A DNA stretch of 64,000 bases from an uncultured Acidobacteriota bacterium (GTDB taxonomy: Bacteria > Acidobacteriota > Terriglobia > Terriglobales > Acidobacteriaceae). Below the pieces are notes generated by a model, which had not been told where the DNA came from, did not search any database, and saw nothing but the letters and a program-made list of their open reading frames with translations. Of the stretch, positions 54,331-63,600 are shown piece by piece (within the stretch, counting starts at the first letter, position 1; each line of letters opens with the position of its first letter). The stretch spans positions 16,874 to 80,873 of the forward strand of contig CAILAZ010000093.1 in the NCBI GenBank assembly GCA_903832295.1, given 5' to 3'. A program made the translations under genes and the position numbers.

Positions 54331-55289
54331 TGAACTCTCTCGCTGAAGTCGTGAACGCGGTCCAGTCCCGGCAGCGCTGGGTGGTCACATCGCACGCCCG
54401 CCCCGATGGCGACGCCGTCGGCAGTGTTCTCGGCTGTGTTCAGATTCTCCGCGCCATGGGCAAGCTCGCCGACGGATATCTGGGCGACGGCGTTCCGTTC
54501 ATCTACCGCCATCTTCCAGGAGCCGATGCTATACGCCTCGGCCCCATCGATGCATCGCAATACGATGGCGTCGTCATTCTCGAGTGCGACAGCCTTTATC
54601 GCACCCGCCTCAAGGGGCTCGACGGCCTGTTCTCCGTCAGCATCGACCACCACAACACCTCCGCCGAGTACGCCGACGTCAATTACGTCGTCTCCTCTGC
54701 CGCCTCCGCCTCTGAACTTGTCTATCGCATGGCAAAGGCCGCCGCAGTGGGTATTACCCCGGAGATTGCTACCAGCCTCTACGCCGCTGTGCTTACCGAC
54801 ACCGGATCGTTCTGCTACACCGGAACCAACGAACAGACCTTCGCCTTTGCCCGCGAAATGGTCCTCGCCGGAGCCGATCCCGTCGCCATCGCCCAGCAGG
54901 TGTATTTCTCCAACCCCGCGTCCAAAATGCACCTTCTCGGACGCGCGCTCTCCAATCTCCAGTGCGAAGACGGTATCTCCTGGATGCACGTCTCTGAAGC
55001 AGACATGCTCGCCAGCGGTGCCACCGAGCAGGATTGCGAAGGGCTCGTCAACTGGGCCTTGGGCATCCATGGCATCGAGGCCACTGCCTTCTTCCGTGAA
55101 ACCGCAGGCTGCCAGTTCCGGGTCAGCCTCCGCAGCAAGGGACGCATCGACGTCGCCCGCATCGCCGAACTCTTCGGCGGTGGCGGACACTCCTGCGCCA
55201 GCGGACACGCCATGGAAGGCCCCTACGACTCTGTCTCCGCGCGTGTGCTTGCCGAACTTCGCCATGCCCTCCAACTCACCGCCCCTTAG
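54330..55289 (+). CDS. nrnA: DHH/DHHA1 phosphoesterase (NrnA-type)
   Basis: Cytoplasmic phosphoesterase that degrades nano-RNA and 3'-phosphoadenosine-5'-phosphate; relatives also hydrolyse linear dinucleotides from cyclic messengers. The 319-residue protein has SHARPDGDAVGS (motif I), DHHNTSAEYADV (DHH motif), DTGSFCYTGTNEQTF and the C-terminal DHHA1 signature GGGGHSCASG. Its ATG overlaps the rbfA stop as TGATG, so the two are translationally coupled. Confidence 0.92.
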   Translation: MNSLAEVVNAVQSRQRWVVTSHARPDGDAVGSVLGCVQILRAMGKLADGYLGDGVPFIYRHLPGADAIRLGPIDASQYDGVVILECDSLYRTRLKGLDGLFSVSIDHHNTSAEYADVNYVVSSAASASELVYRMAKAAAVGITPEIATSLYAAVLTDTGSFCYTGTNEQTFAFAREMVLAGADPVAIAQQVYFSNPASKMHLLGRALSNLQCEDGISWMHVSEADMLASGATEQDCEGLVNWALGIHGIEATAFFRETAGCQFRVSLRSKGRIDVARIAELFGGGGHSCASGHAMEGPYDSVSARVLAELRHALQLTAP

Positions 55290-55415
55290 CTGCCCACGGC
55301 TTATCTGGCGACCCGCCTCCGCGCTTCTTTTGGACGAATGCGGGGTACAAGCAATGCGCTCAACAGGCGGGAACAAACTCGCCTCACACAAAATTTCGAA
55401 TTAGGACCCGTTTCC

Positions 55416-55676
55416 ATGTATGCACTTCTCCACGACCCTATGCAACTCATCTCGTTCGTCGGCGCCCTCATGATCCTCATCGCCTACGCTGGTCACCAGT
55501 TGGGACGCATGAATCCCCGCTCCGCTACCTACAACCTCCTCAATGCCTTCGGCAGCGGAATCCTCGGCTACGTAGCGTTCTTTCCCTTCAAACTCGGCTT
55601 CGTCATTCTCGAAACCGCCTGGGTCTTCATCAGCTTCTATGCCATGTTCCGCTATCGCGCACGCAAGTCTTCCTAG
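55416..55676 (+). CDS. CBU_0592-like small membrane protein
   Basis: An 86-residue protein with hydrophobic segments at about residues 10-28, 42-58 and 62-80. The phrase LISFVGALMILIAYAGHQLGRM...YNLLNAFGSGILG matches the pattern of CBU_0592-type domains, which often occur as stand-alone membrane proteins of unknown function. The ATG at 55416 is chosen because the family starts there; the frame opens earlier at 55338. Confidence 0.7.
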   Translation: MYALLHDPMQLISFVGALMILIAYAGHQLGRMNPRSATYNLLNAFGSGILGYVAFFPFKLGFVILETAWVFISFYAMFRYRARKSS

Positions 55677-55702
55677 CGCCTCGCTCTTGATTTCCAAAAC
55701 AC

Positions 55703-55735
55703 AAAAAAGGGAGCGCGGTTTGTTTCCGCGCTCCC
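55703..55735. terminator. Bidirectional terminator between convergent genes
   Basis: GGGAGCGCGG and CCGCGCTCCC form a perfect 10-bp stem with a 7-base loop, with an A-run on the left giving a U-tract for the minus-strand transcarboxylase operon and TCTCC on the right. Confidence 0.85.
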
Positions 55736-55766
55736 TCTCCACAGCTATCTAAAATTGCAAATCAGT

Positions 55767-56255
55767 TCAGCTTGGGTCTTCTACGATCTCAATCAGGTAT
55801 CCAAACGCATTTTCCGCTCTCGACTTCGGATGCACAAAGAACACCGTTGTTCCCCGCGATCCCGGTCTTGGAGCCGAATCGATAATGGTGAATCCGTTCG
55901 CTTTCATATAATCGAACGCCTTCTGCGCGCTCTTCACCCGGAATGCCACGTGCGCGAATCCGCCGCGTCCTCCGGCCTTTTCAATCAGCTTCTGCACCGG
56001 GCTTTCTGCGGACAGTGGTTCCAGCAACTGGATCAGGTTCGGTCCGTCGCCAATCTGCAGCAGTGCTTCCCGTACCATGTCTTTCCCGCGTACTTCCTCG
56101 CGATGAATTTCCTGGAAGCCCAGTAGCTCATACGCCGCTACCATGCCGTCCAGCGCGCCCTGCGGCACAGAGATCGCAAAGTGATCGATGAACTGCAATC
56201 CCGGAACTTGTTTCAACTCCGCTGCAATCGTCTTGTGATCGGTCCCTGTGCTCAT
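55767..56255 (-). CDS. Methylmalonyl-CoA epimerase (VOC superfamily)
   Basis: Converts (S)- to (R)-methylmalonyl-CoA between transcarboxylase and mutase. The 162-residue protein has FIDHFAISVPQGALDG (metal His), LLQIGDGPNLIQLLEPLS, GGFAHVAFRV and AENAFGYLIEIVED (metal Glu), the order seen in VOC-fold epimerases. Its ATG at 56255 overlaps the stop of the biotin-carrier gene (TAATG), so the two are coupled. It is the last gene of the operon. Confidence 0.9.
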   Translation of the reverse strand: MSTGTDHKTIAAELKQVPGLQFIDHFAISVPQGALDGMVAAYELLGFQEIHREEVRGKDMVREALLQIGDGPNLIQLLEPLSAESPVQKLIEKAGGRGGFAHVAFRVKSAQKAFDYMKANGFTIIDSAPRPGSRGTTVFFVHPKSRAENAFGYLIEIVEDPS

Positions 56256-56650
56256 TATTCGAACTCCACCAGCACCTGGTTCAGTTGCACGCCATCGCTT
56301 TGCGCAACCTTTATCGTCTTCACCTTCCCCGCCACCGGCGAGGTCACATTGGTTTCCATCTTCATCGCTTCCAGCACCAGCAGCAGGTCGTTCGGCTGAA
56401 TCTGCTGTCCCGGCTGTACGTTGACTCTCGTCACCATGCCCGCGATTGGCGAACGGCACACCTTTGTCTCGTCCACCGGACCTTCATTAACCACGGGCTT
56501 CGGTGCTCCTGCCACGGGTGCAACCGTCGAGGTCACAATCGTCGGCGCCGACTGTGCCGGAATGTAGTGCGGTTTAGGTGCGGTGTCGTCCTCCGTAATT
56601 TCTACTTCTACCTCGTAGCTCTTTCCGTCGATCCCAATCTGTAGCTTCAA
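56255..56650 (-). CDS. Biotin carboxyl carrier protein (1.3S-type)
   Basis: A 131-residue biotin carrier. The N-terminus LKLQIGIDGKSYEVEVEI is typical of transcarboxylase 1.3S and oxaloacetate-decarboxylase-like carriers, followed by a flexible Pro/Ala linker, and the biotinyl domain with PIAGMVTRV and EAMKMET, Lys at residue 97 being the biotinylation site. The start is TTG at 56650, with GAGGAG seven bases upstream; the frame is open further up but without similarity. It shuttles the carboxyl group between the 12S and 5S subunits. Confidence 0.9.
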   Translation of the reverse strand: MKLQIGIDGKSYEVEVEITEDDTAPKPHYIPAQSAPTIVTSTVAPVAGAPKPVVNEGPVDETKVCRSPIAGMVTRVNVQPGQQIQPNDLLLVLEAMKMETNVTSPVAGKVKTIKVAQSDGVQLNQVLVEFE

Positions 56651-56771
56651 TGTCGTTCTCCTCGTGCTGCGGCGCGCGTTTGCGCCGCCCGTCAGTGGAG
56701 CGCCGTTGCTGCAACTCTCACGGCCACCGGCCCCGGCTGTCACGCCGGGGCGCTCCTTTGGTCTTATCGCC

Positions 56772-57086
56772 TTAGCGTTTCAGGTTGTGCGAAGCCTGCA
56801 CAATCGCGCGTCCCGCCTGTCCCCACGGACTAACCGTAGGCAGCAGATGTGCCGAGCGGATCTTCACCTTCTTGCCAAGGTAGGCCGTAACGGCCACCGC
56901 AATCATTGCCAGAGTCTCTGCCGAAACATGCTCTTCCTCTGCTGCTGCCTTCGGCAGCTGTGCCTCCACTGCTGCCAGCCGCGCTCCGAATTCCTTCTTC
57001 AGTGCTTCCAACTCGCTTTGCAGTCTCTTCACTTCGGCTTCGGTCTCCATATTCGCGGCGCCTTTGTCCATTGCTGTAGATGCCAT
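56772..57086 (-). CDS. Small carboxylase-associated protein
   Basis: A 104-residue protein: a short coiled coil (about residues 15-45, VKRLQSELEALKKEFGARLAAV) joined to a hydrophobic block (MIAVAVTAYLGKKVKI, about 58-75) and ending WGQAGRAIVQASHNLKR. Proteins with this ending are seen next to biotin-dependent carboxylase genes and may be assembly or linker subunits; the role is not known to me. AGGAG precedes the ATG at 57086. Confidence 0.65.
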   Translation of the reverse strand: MASTAMDKGAANMETEAEVKRLQSELEALKKEFGARLAAVEAQLPKAAAEEEHVSAETLAMIAVAVTAYLGKKVKIRSAHLLPTVSPWGQAGRAIVQASHNLKR

Positions 57087-57147
57087 GGTGTTCTCCTTGC
57101 CGCCAGGCAGGGACATCTTCTGTGCCCTGCCCGCAGCCAGCCCGCGA

Positions 57148-58725
57148 TTAGAGCGGAATCAGTCCGTGTTTCTTCGAAGGCCGCAACTCGCGCTTGGTTT
57201 CCAGTGCGCTCAGTGCATCGGCCAATGCTCGCCTGGTCTGCGAGGGCTCAATCACGTCGTCCACCAGTCTGCGGCCAGCGGCCACATACGGATTCGCAAA
57301 CGCGTCGCGATACAGGTCGATCAGCTCCTGCCGCTTTGCCTTCTTGTCTTCCGCGCCATCTATTTCCTTGCGGAATACGATCTCGGCTGCGCCCTCTGCG
57401 CCCATCACTGCCACTTCCGCCGTCGGCCATGCCAGCACGCGGTCCGCGCCCAGGTCTTTCGAGCACATTGCAATATAGGCGCCGCCGTAGGCTTTCCGCA
57501 GAATCACGGTCACCTTCGGAGCCGTCGCCGCCGAGTACGCAAACAGCATCTTCGCTCCGTGACGGATGATCCCGCCGTACTCCTGCTGCACGCCCGGCAA
57601 AAAGCCCGGGACATCCACAAACGTCACAATAGGAATGTTGAATGCATTCAGGAAGCGGATGAACCTCGCCGCCTTGTCGCTCGCGTTGATGTCCAGTGCT
57701 CCGGCCAGCACGTTCGGCTGGTTCGCAACAATTCCAATCGCCCGTCCCTGGATGCGTCCAAAGCCAATCACGATGTTCGGTGCATAGCCCGGTTGCACTT
57801 CCATGAAGTCGTTATGGTCCAGAACGCGCGTCAATACCTCGCGCACGTCATAAGCCTGCTTGTGCTCCACCGGGACAATCCCGTTCAGTGACGGATCGTC
57901 TTCCATCGGGAACTCGTAGTCCAGGCGCGGCGGATCTTCCAGGTTGTTCGACGGCAGGAAGCTCAAAAGCCGCCGGCAAATATAGATCGCGTCCTCGTCG
58001 TTCTCGGCCACAAAGTGCACCACGCCCGAGTGGTTCATCTGCGCCACGGGTCCGCCCAGGTCTTCGGCGGAAACCACCTCGCCCGTGACCTGCTTGATCA
58101 CCGAAGGTCCGGTGATGAACAGTTGCGCCTGCTTCGTCTGGATGATGAAGTCTGTCAGTGCCGGGCTATACACCGCGCCGCCCGCGCAAGGTCCGCAGAT
58201 CAGCGAGATTTGCGGAACCGTGCCGCTCAACATCACGTTGTTGAAGAACACCCGCGCATACCCGCCCAGTGCGTCAATGCCTTCCTGAATGCGTGCCCCG
58301 CCCGAATCGTTAATGAAAATAAACGGCGATCCGGTCTTGAGCGACATCTTCATCATCTCGACGCACTTGTCGGAGTGCACTTCGCCCGCTGCACCGCCCG
58401 CCACCGTGAAGTCCTGGCTCGCCAGGTGCACCAGCCGTCCGTCGATGTGCGCGCAGCCGGTCACAACTCCGTCCGCCGGAAGGTCTTTGCCTTCCATGCC
58501 AAAGCGGGTCGCGCGATGCTGCGCAAATTTGCCAATCTCCTGGAACGACTTCGGGTCCACCAGCTTGTCCACGCGCTCACGAGACGTCAGCTTGCCCTGC
58601 TCATGCTGCTTCTCAATGCGTTTCTCGCCGCCGCCCTTTTCCACCGTCGTGCGCTTCTCGCGCAGAGCTGTAACCCGCTCTTCCATCGTCTTCGTTGCCG
58701 GTTTTACTGGAACAGTAGTTGCCAT
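57148..58725 (-). CDS. Methylmalonyl-CoA carboxyltransferase 12S-type subunit (acyl-CoA carboxylase beta)
   Basis: Carboxyltransferase acting on acyl-CoA. The 525-residue protein has the N-terminal biotin-carboxyl-binding half (LTSRERVDKLVDPKSFQEIG; FINDSGGARIQEGI) and the C-terminal acyl-CoA half (RKAYGGAYIAMCSKDLGADRVLAWPTAEVAVMGAEGA). Together with the 5S subunit and the separate carrier, this points to transcarboxylase rather than a biotin carboxylase complex, because no ATP-grasp carboxylase gene is adjacent. Confidence 0.93.
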   Translation of the reverse strand: MATTVPVKPATKTMEERVTALREKRTTVEKGGGEKRIEKQHEQGKLTSRERVDKLVDPKSFQEIGKFAQHRATRFGMEGKDLPADGVVTGCAHIDGRLVHLASQDFTVAGGAAGEVHSDKCVEMMKMSLKTGSPFIFINDSGGARIQEGIDALGGYARVFFNNVMLSGTVPQISLICGPCAGGAVYSPALTDFIIQTKQAQLFITGPSVIKQVTGEVVSAEDLGGPVAQMNHSGVVHFVAENDEDAIYICRRLLSFLPSNNLEDPPRLDYEFPMEDDPSLNGIVPVEHKQAYDVREVLTRVLDHNDFMEVQPGYAPNIVIGFGRIQGRAIGIVANQPNVLAGALDINASDKAARFIRFLNAFNIPIVTFVDVPGFLPGVQQEYGGIIRHGAKMLFAYSAATAPKVTVILRKAYGGAYIAMCSKDLGADRVLAWPTAEVAVMGAEGAAEIVFRKEIDGAEDKKAKRQELIDLYRDAFANPYVAAGRRLVDDVIEPSQTRRALADALSALETKRELRPSKKHGLIPL

Positions 58726-58749
58726 TTCCGCTACCTAATCCCTTTCGAT

Positions 58750-60255
58750 CTACCGCGCCGCAGCGACGGTGACGTTGTGCGTCTGTCCATTGATCGTGAC
58801 TGCGTACTTCACCGGTCCTGTCGGCTGAGCTGCCGCGCCCGCCTTCGGCGCTGCTGCCGGTGCCGGATCCGCCTTCGACGGATCCTTGCCCAGGTTCTTC
58901 GGTCCCTGGTCGCGCGTCCCAAAAAACTTCGGCGCAACCTGCGGGAACATCGCAAAGGTCAGTACGTCTTCGTCCGTGCCGTTGCAGCCCTTCAGCGCCA
59001 GCGCGTCGGCCCGCAGTGCCTCCCACTCCGGCTTCTGCAAATCCGCCGGACGGCAGGTGATCGGATCCTTCTTCGCGTGTGCCCGGGCCTTCTCCAGCAC
59101 CTCGGGGTCTTTCGGGCCAATCGTCTCGCCGTAATATCCCAGCATCAAATCCGCAAACTCGCCCGTCAGAACCTTGTACGGTCCCATCAGCACGTTGAAC
59201 ACTGCCTGCGTGCCCACAATCTGCGAGCTCGGCGTAACCAGCGGCGGGAACCCGGAAATCTTGCGTACCCGCGGAACTTCCAGCAGCACTTCTTCCAGCT
59301 TGTCGCCGGCGCCCTGCTGTTTCAACTGGCTTTCCATGTTGCTGATCATCCCGCCCGGAATCTGGCTGTTGAAGATTTCCGTCTCCACGCCTGTAATGTC
59401 GCTCAGGAATTCCTTGTACCGCGGACGGATCGTCTTGAAATAATTTCTCACCTTCAGCAGGCGCTTCATATCCAGCCGTGTCTCAATGCCGGTTCCTTCC
59501 AGCATCTCCACCAGGCTCTCGGTCGGGTTGTGTCCCGGTCCAAGGGACAGCGAGCTGATCGCCGTATCCACAATGTCGCATCCGGCTTCAATCGCCTTCA
59601 TGTAGCTCACCAGCGTCACGCCCGTCGTCGCGTGGCAGTGCAGGTGGACCAGCGTGTCCTTGCCGCACTTCTCCTTGATCCCCTTCACCAGGTCGTACGC
59701 CGGTTGCGGCTTCAGCAGGGCGGCCATGTCCTTGATGCAGATCGAGTCCGACCCCATCTCTTTCAGCCGTGCCGCCATGTCCACAAACGCTTCCACCGTG
59801 TGCAGCGGGCTCACCGTGTAGCAGATCGTTCCCTGTGCGTGCTTGCCGGCCTTCTTCACCGCTTTAATCGACGTCTGCAAATTCCTCACGTCGTTCAGCG
59901 CGTCAAACACCCGGAACACATCCATCCCGTGCTCGGCTGCCTTGGCCACAAACCGCTCCACCACCGTGTCTTCGTAGTGCCGATAGCCCAGCAGGTTCTG
60001 TCCCCGCAGCAGCATCTGCAACTTCGTCTTCGGCAGCAGCTTGCGGAACATCTTCAGCCGCTCCCAGGGATCCTCGTTCAGGAACCGGATGCAGGAGTCA
60101 AACGTCGCTCCGCCCCAGCACTCCAACGACCAGAATCCGGCGTTGTCCAGGTCCTCGCAAGCGGGAACCATGTCTTCCATTGCCATGCGTGTCGCCATCA
60201 GCGACTGGTGCGCATCGCGAAGGATCAAATCAGTAACTTCCAGTATGCGTGTCAT
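58750..60255 (-). CDS. Transcarboxylase 5S-type subunit (pyruvate/oxaloacetate carboxyltransferase)
   Basis: Carboxyl transfer between pyruvate/oxaloacetate and the biotin carrier. The 501-residue protein has LILRDAHQSLMATRM (metal Asp), DVFRVFDALNDVRN, SICIKDMAALLKP (carbamylated Lys) and LVHLHCHATTGVT (metal His), all carboxyltransferase-domain features of OadA and 5S. No biotin site is present: after about residue 450 the Ala/Pro-rich linker ends in YAVTINGQTHNVTV, which looks like the first strands of a carrier domain, then stops. No oadB is seen nearby. The ATG has AAGGAAA upstream and a CRP-like site is 60 bases away. Confidence 0.93.
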   Translation of the reverse strand: MTRILEVTDLILRDAHQSLMATRMAMEDMVPACEDLDNAGFWSLECWGGATFDSCIRFLNEDPWERLKMFRKLLPKTKLQMLLRGQNLLGYRHYEDTVVERFVAKAAEHGMDVFRVFDALNDVRNLQTSIKAVKKAGKHAQGTICYTVSPLHTVEAFVDMAARLKEMGSDSICIKDMAALLKPQPAYDLVKGIKEKCGKDTLVHLHCHATTGVTLVSYMKAIEAGCDIVDTAISSLSLGPGHNPTESLVEMLEGTGIETRLDMKRLLKVRNYFKTIRPRYKEFLSDITGVETEIFNSQIPGGMISNMESQLKQQGAGDKLEEVLLEVPRVRKISGFPPLVTPSSQIVGTQAVFNVLMGPYKVLTGEFADLMLGYYGETIGPKDPEVLEKARAHAKKDPITCRPADLQKPEWEALRADALALKGCNGTDEDVLTFAMFPQVAPKFFGTRDQGPKNLGKDPSKADPAPAAAPKAGAAAQPTGPVKYAVTINGQTHNVTVAAAR

Positions 60256-60278
60256 GATTGCGTTTCCTTATGAAATCT

Positions 60279-60292
60279 ACCTGTTAACAGGT
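60279..60292. promoter_or_regulatory. 14-bp palindrome upstream of the transcarboxylase operon
   Basis: ACCTGTTAACAGGT is a perfect palindrome whose inner edge lies 23 bases before the 5S-subunit ATG. It may be an operator for a dimeric repressor. Confidence 0.5.
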
Positions 60293-60315
60293 TGCGCCAC
60301 AGCGCCCTTCCGGGC

Positions 60316-60331
60316 TGTGACATCCATCACA
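60316..60331. promoter_or_regulatory. CRP/FNR-type binding site upstream of the transcarboxylase operon
   Basis: TGTGA-N6-TCACA, the exact CRP-family half-sites, about 60 bases before the 5S-subunit ATG on the minus strand. The position would suit activation if the transcript starts near 60275, but no promoter hexamers were identified. Confidence 0.6.
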
Positions 60332-60580
60332 AAACATCTTGATTTGCCTACGCCCGCGCGGTGATGCCGACCCTGTCACTCAGCCGCCGTGACCTTTTTT
60401 CTCGTCAGCCCGTCACTTCCGCAGCCACCCCCGTTGCTCTCAGTCGTGGCCTTCCGGACGCATCCACATACAACAAATGCCCTACGTTCTGACTTTATCA
60501 TTCCCCGCCCCCGCCCCAAAAATCCAGCTTTGCTTTCCCCCGCTTGCCGGGCCAATTGCGTTCCCCGTTTTAGGCGCAGC

Positions 60581-60610
60581 AAAACGGGCCGTGCTCTTCA
60601 CGCGGCCCGT
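60581..60610 (-). terminator. Terminator of the S53 peptidase gene
   Basis: ACGGGCCG and CGGCCCGT form an 8-bp stem; on the minus strand it is followed by four T. It lies about 27 bases after the peptidase stop. Confidence 0.75.
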
Positions 60611-60636
60611 CGGTAATTCAGCTCTCCCATTGTTTC

Positions 60637-63600
60637 TTACCGCAACGTGAAGCCCGCCGATAATCCCGAAGGATTGTTCACCGTCACCGTTGCCGGCCGC
60701 GTCGTCGCATCTGCGGCGGTGATCGTTACCGCCAGGGCTCCCGGACTGTCGTAAGCCGTCGTTCGGTTCGCCGCATTCCACCGCGCCGCCGAACTCGCTA
60801 CAAAGTCTGTGCCCATCAGCCCCACGGGATAGCTTCCATTCACCGCTGCGGCCGCAACCGTCACCCTCGTCACCGTCGCCACCGGAGTCGTGCTCATCAC
60901 CACCAGCGGCACCGCTGCCGAAGTTCCCGCCGGCGCACTCAGGTTTGCCACCGTCACCGATGCCACGCCTTCGCTCGCAATGTCGGATGCAGGGATCGTC
61001 GCCGTCAACTGCGCGCTGCTCACAAACGTGGTCGCCCGCACCTGCCCGTTCCACAGCACCTTGGAGGTGGCCGCAAAGTTCGCGCCATTCACCGTCAGCG
61101 CAAATGCCACTCCGCTCTTGGTCGCCGCGTTCGGCGAAAGCGAAACCACCAGCGGCAGCGCCGGATCATAGACCACCAGCACAAAGCTTCCCGCCGATGT
61201 CAGATCCCCAGCGTCCCCGCCATAGCTGGCCGTAACCGTGTATTCGCCCAGTCCCAGCCCGTTGGCTGCCGTCGCCTGAACCCCCAGCGTCGCCACGCCG
61301 GAAATCAGAGGCGCCGTCCCCAGCGTCGTCGCTCCCGTCTTGAACGTCACCGTCCCCGTAGGAGTTCCCGTCGTCGCCGTTACCACCGCCGTCAGCGTCA
61401 CCGTTTGCCCGCCCGCCACTGGACCGCCCGAAACCGTCGTCGCCGTCGCCACCGGGGCCGCAACCACCGTCAGCGTCATTCTTGCGCTTGACAGTCCAAA
61501 CGATGAACTGCCCCCATAGCTCGCCGTAACCGGGTAAATGCCCGTCGTGAATCCGTTCGCCGTGCTTACCGATAGATTGCTCAGCGTTGCCGACCCGCCC
61601 GAGATCGATGCCGTTCCCAGCGTCGAGGTGCCGATCAGGAATGTCACAATCCCTGAGACCGTGCCGCCCGCCGGCGAGCTCACATTCGCCGTCAGCGTCG
61701 TCGCCAGCCCGAGCGGTACCGTGGCCGGCTGTGCGCTCAGCGTCGTTGCCGTGCTCGCCAGCGCCGTCGATGCAAGCGCCGTGTACAGTGCTCCGCCGTC
61801 AATCGACCCCAGTCCCGTTACCAGGTCGTAGCCCGTCGTTGCCACGTATCCCGCATACGTTCCCGTGCAGTAGGAATTCACCGCGCACGGCGCCAGGTTG
61901 TCTCCGCTCGTAATGTCGTGGAACACCTTGGCATAGGTTGTCGGGTTCTTCGCCAGCGCATAAATCGTCGGATTGATCGGCCCCAGCAGTCCATATTTCT
62001 GCACCAGCAGCGTCAGCATCCCTCCGAACGAAGGCGAACTCGCCGACGTTCCACCAACCGACGAGACGTTTCCATTGACCGCAACCCTGAACCCGCTCAC
62101 GCACGTCGATCCCGGATTGCTCGTCGGCGTACCTGTCGTTATATTGAAGTTCTCCGTGCATACCAGGTATGCGTCGTGATACTGCGATGCCGAGAACGAC
62201 ACATCCGGCACAAAGCGCATGCTCGGCCCCGTGTAGTTGCTCGGAGCCCATTGCCAGCTCGGTTCGGCATACAGGACGCTCACCCCGCCGCCGGACGACG
62301 AAAGCGATCCCGCCAGGGACGAATCATTCCACGCCACCTCCGGGATGTACTGCCTCGCTGAGTTGATGACGTCGACCGAGCCCGCCGTCCAGTACGCATC
62401 CGTATTCAGGTCAGCCACATCGCCGCTGAACGTCGTTCCCCCTACCCCCGTCACATAAGGACTTCCCACCGGCCAGCTCACTACCGCGCCATAGTACGAG
62501 TCCGCGTATCCGTTGTCTTTGCAGGCTGCCCCCGAGTCGCCCGACGAGTTCAAAATCACCTGCCCCTGTAGCGCCGCCTCCTGCAAGAAGGCGTCCACCG
62601 CCGTCAGGTACGCAGGAGAGCTCGCGATGTCCAGCTCGCAGCTTCCGTAGCTCATGCTGATCACAGGCAACACTGCGCCATTCACCGAGTAGGCCGCAAT
62701 CGCATAGGTCAACGCCGAGATTACGTCGTAGCTCGTATCCGACGCGCTCGCGTACACGTAATCCACCGTGGCGTCCTTCGCGATGCCCCCTGCCCACTCC
62801 ACGTCCAGGTTGGCCTCGATGATGTCAGCTATGCTCTCACCCGCAAGGTCCGTACAGTCCGCGCTGCTCATGCATACCATGGTCAGCTTCGTCGGTGAGA
62901 GCAACGCCCCCGCCCGGAAGATGTCAATATCCGACTGCGGAAAATACGTCTGTCCCACCACCCCCACGTGCATCCCCGTGCCCGTGTACCCTGCGTTGTA
63001 AATCGCGTTCACGTTGTAAATCGTCGCCCAGTCTCCCGGCGACAGAAAGTGGCTTCCGGAAACGTGGGAAGTAAACTCCGGAGTCAAATTCGCTCTCTTC
63101 ACCGCGGGCTTTGGACGGAAGCCGCTCATCCCGCCCACATGCGTCACCACTCCCGCCAGCGCCGCCGGAACCCATACCTCCGTAGAGTTTGCGATGTGCC
63201 GCTCTCCACCGGACGTATATTCGTGCACCTGGGTCCGGAAAGTCGTCTCCACCTGGCCCGCCGTTCCTGAGAACATGATCAGGTTCCGCGCCGGAGCCAC
63301 CAGCCGCACTGCGAAGCCCTCCGATGCCAGCCACGCCGTCACCTTTTGCACGTCCGCGTCCGTCAGTCCAAATCGCCGTCCATACTCTGCCTGGGTCAGC
63401 CAGTGGTGATAGAGCGGCGACTGGGGACTCATCTGCCCTTCCAGCAGTGTCTTCGCCTCCGTCTCTTGCGCCGCGCTCAGCCCGATGTTCAGCATCAGGT
63501 CCATCCGCATCGTCGCGCTCACCGGACCAAGGTCGTTCGCCTGCCGTGTCTGCGGATGCACCGAGCCTGCAATTCTCGTCACCGCGCCCGAGCTGATTTC

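Larger units (their letters stand above)
60256..60636. other. Promoter region of the transcarboxylase operon
   Basis: No gene in 381 bases. Near the operon start it holds two palindromes (60279-60292 and 60316-60331), and at the far end the terminator of the S53 peptidase gene (60581-60610). The stretch 60360-60560 is unremarkable. Confidence 0.5.

Noticed and set aside
58015..60273. A 752-residue open frame on the plus strand opposite the transcarboxylase genes
   Set aside because: It is antisense to two well-supported carboxyltransferase genes, is rich in His, Arg and Leu from GC-rich codons, has no ribosome-binding site and resembles no family. A shadow frame.
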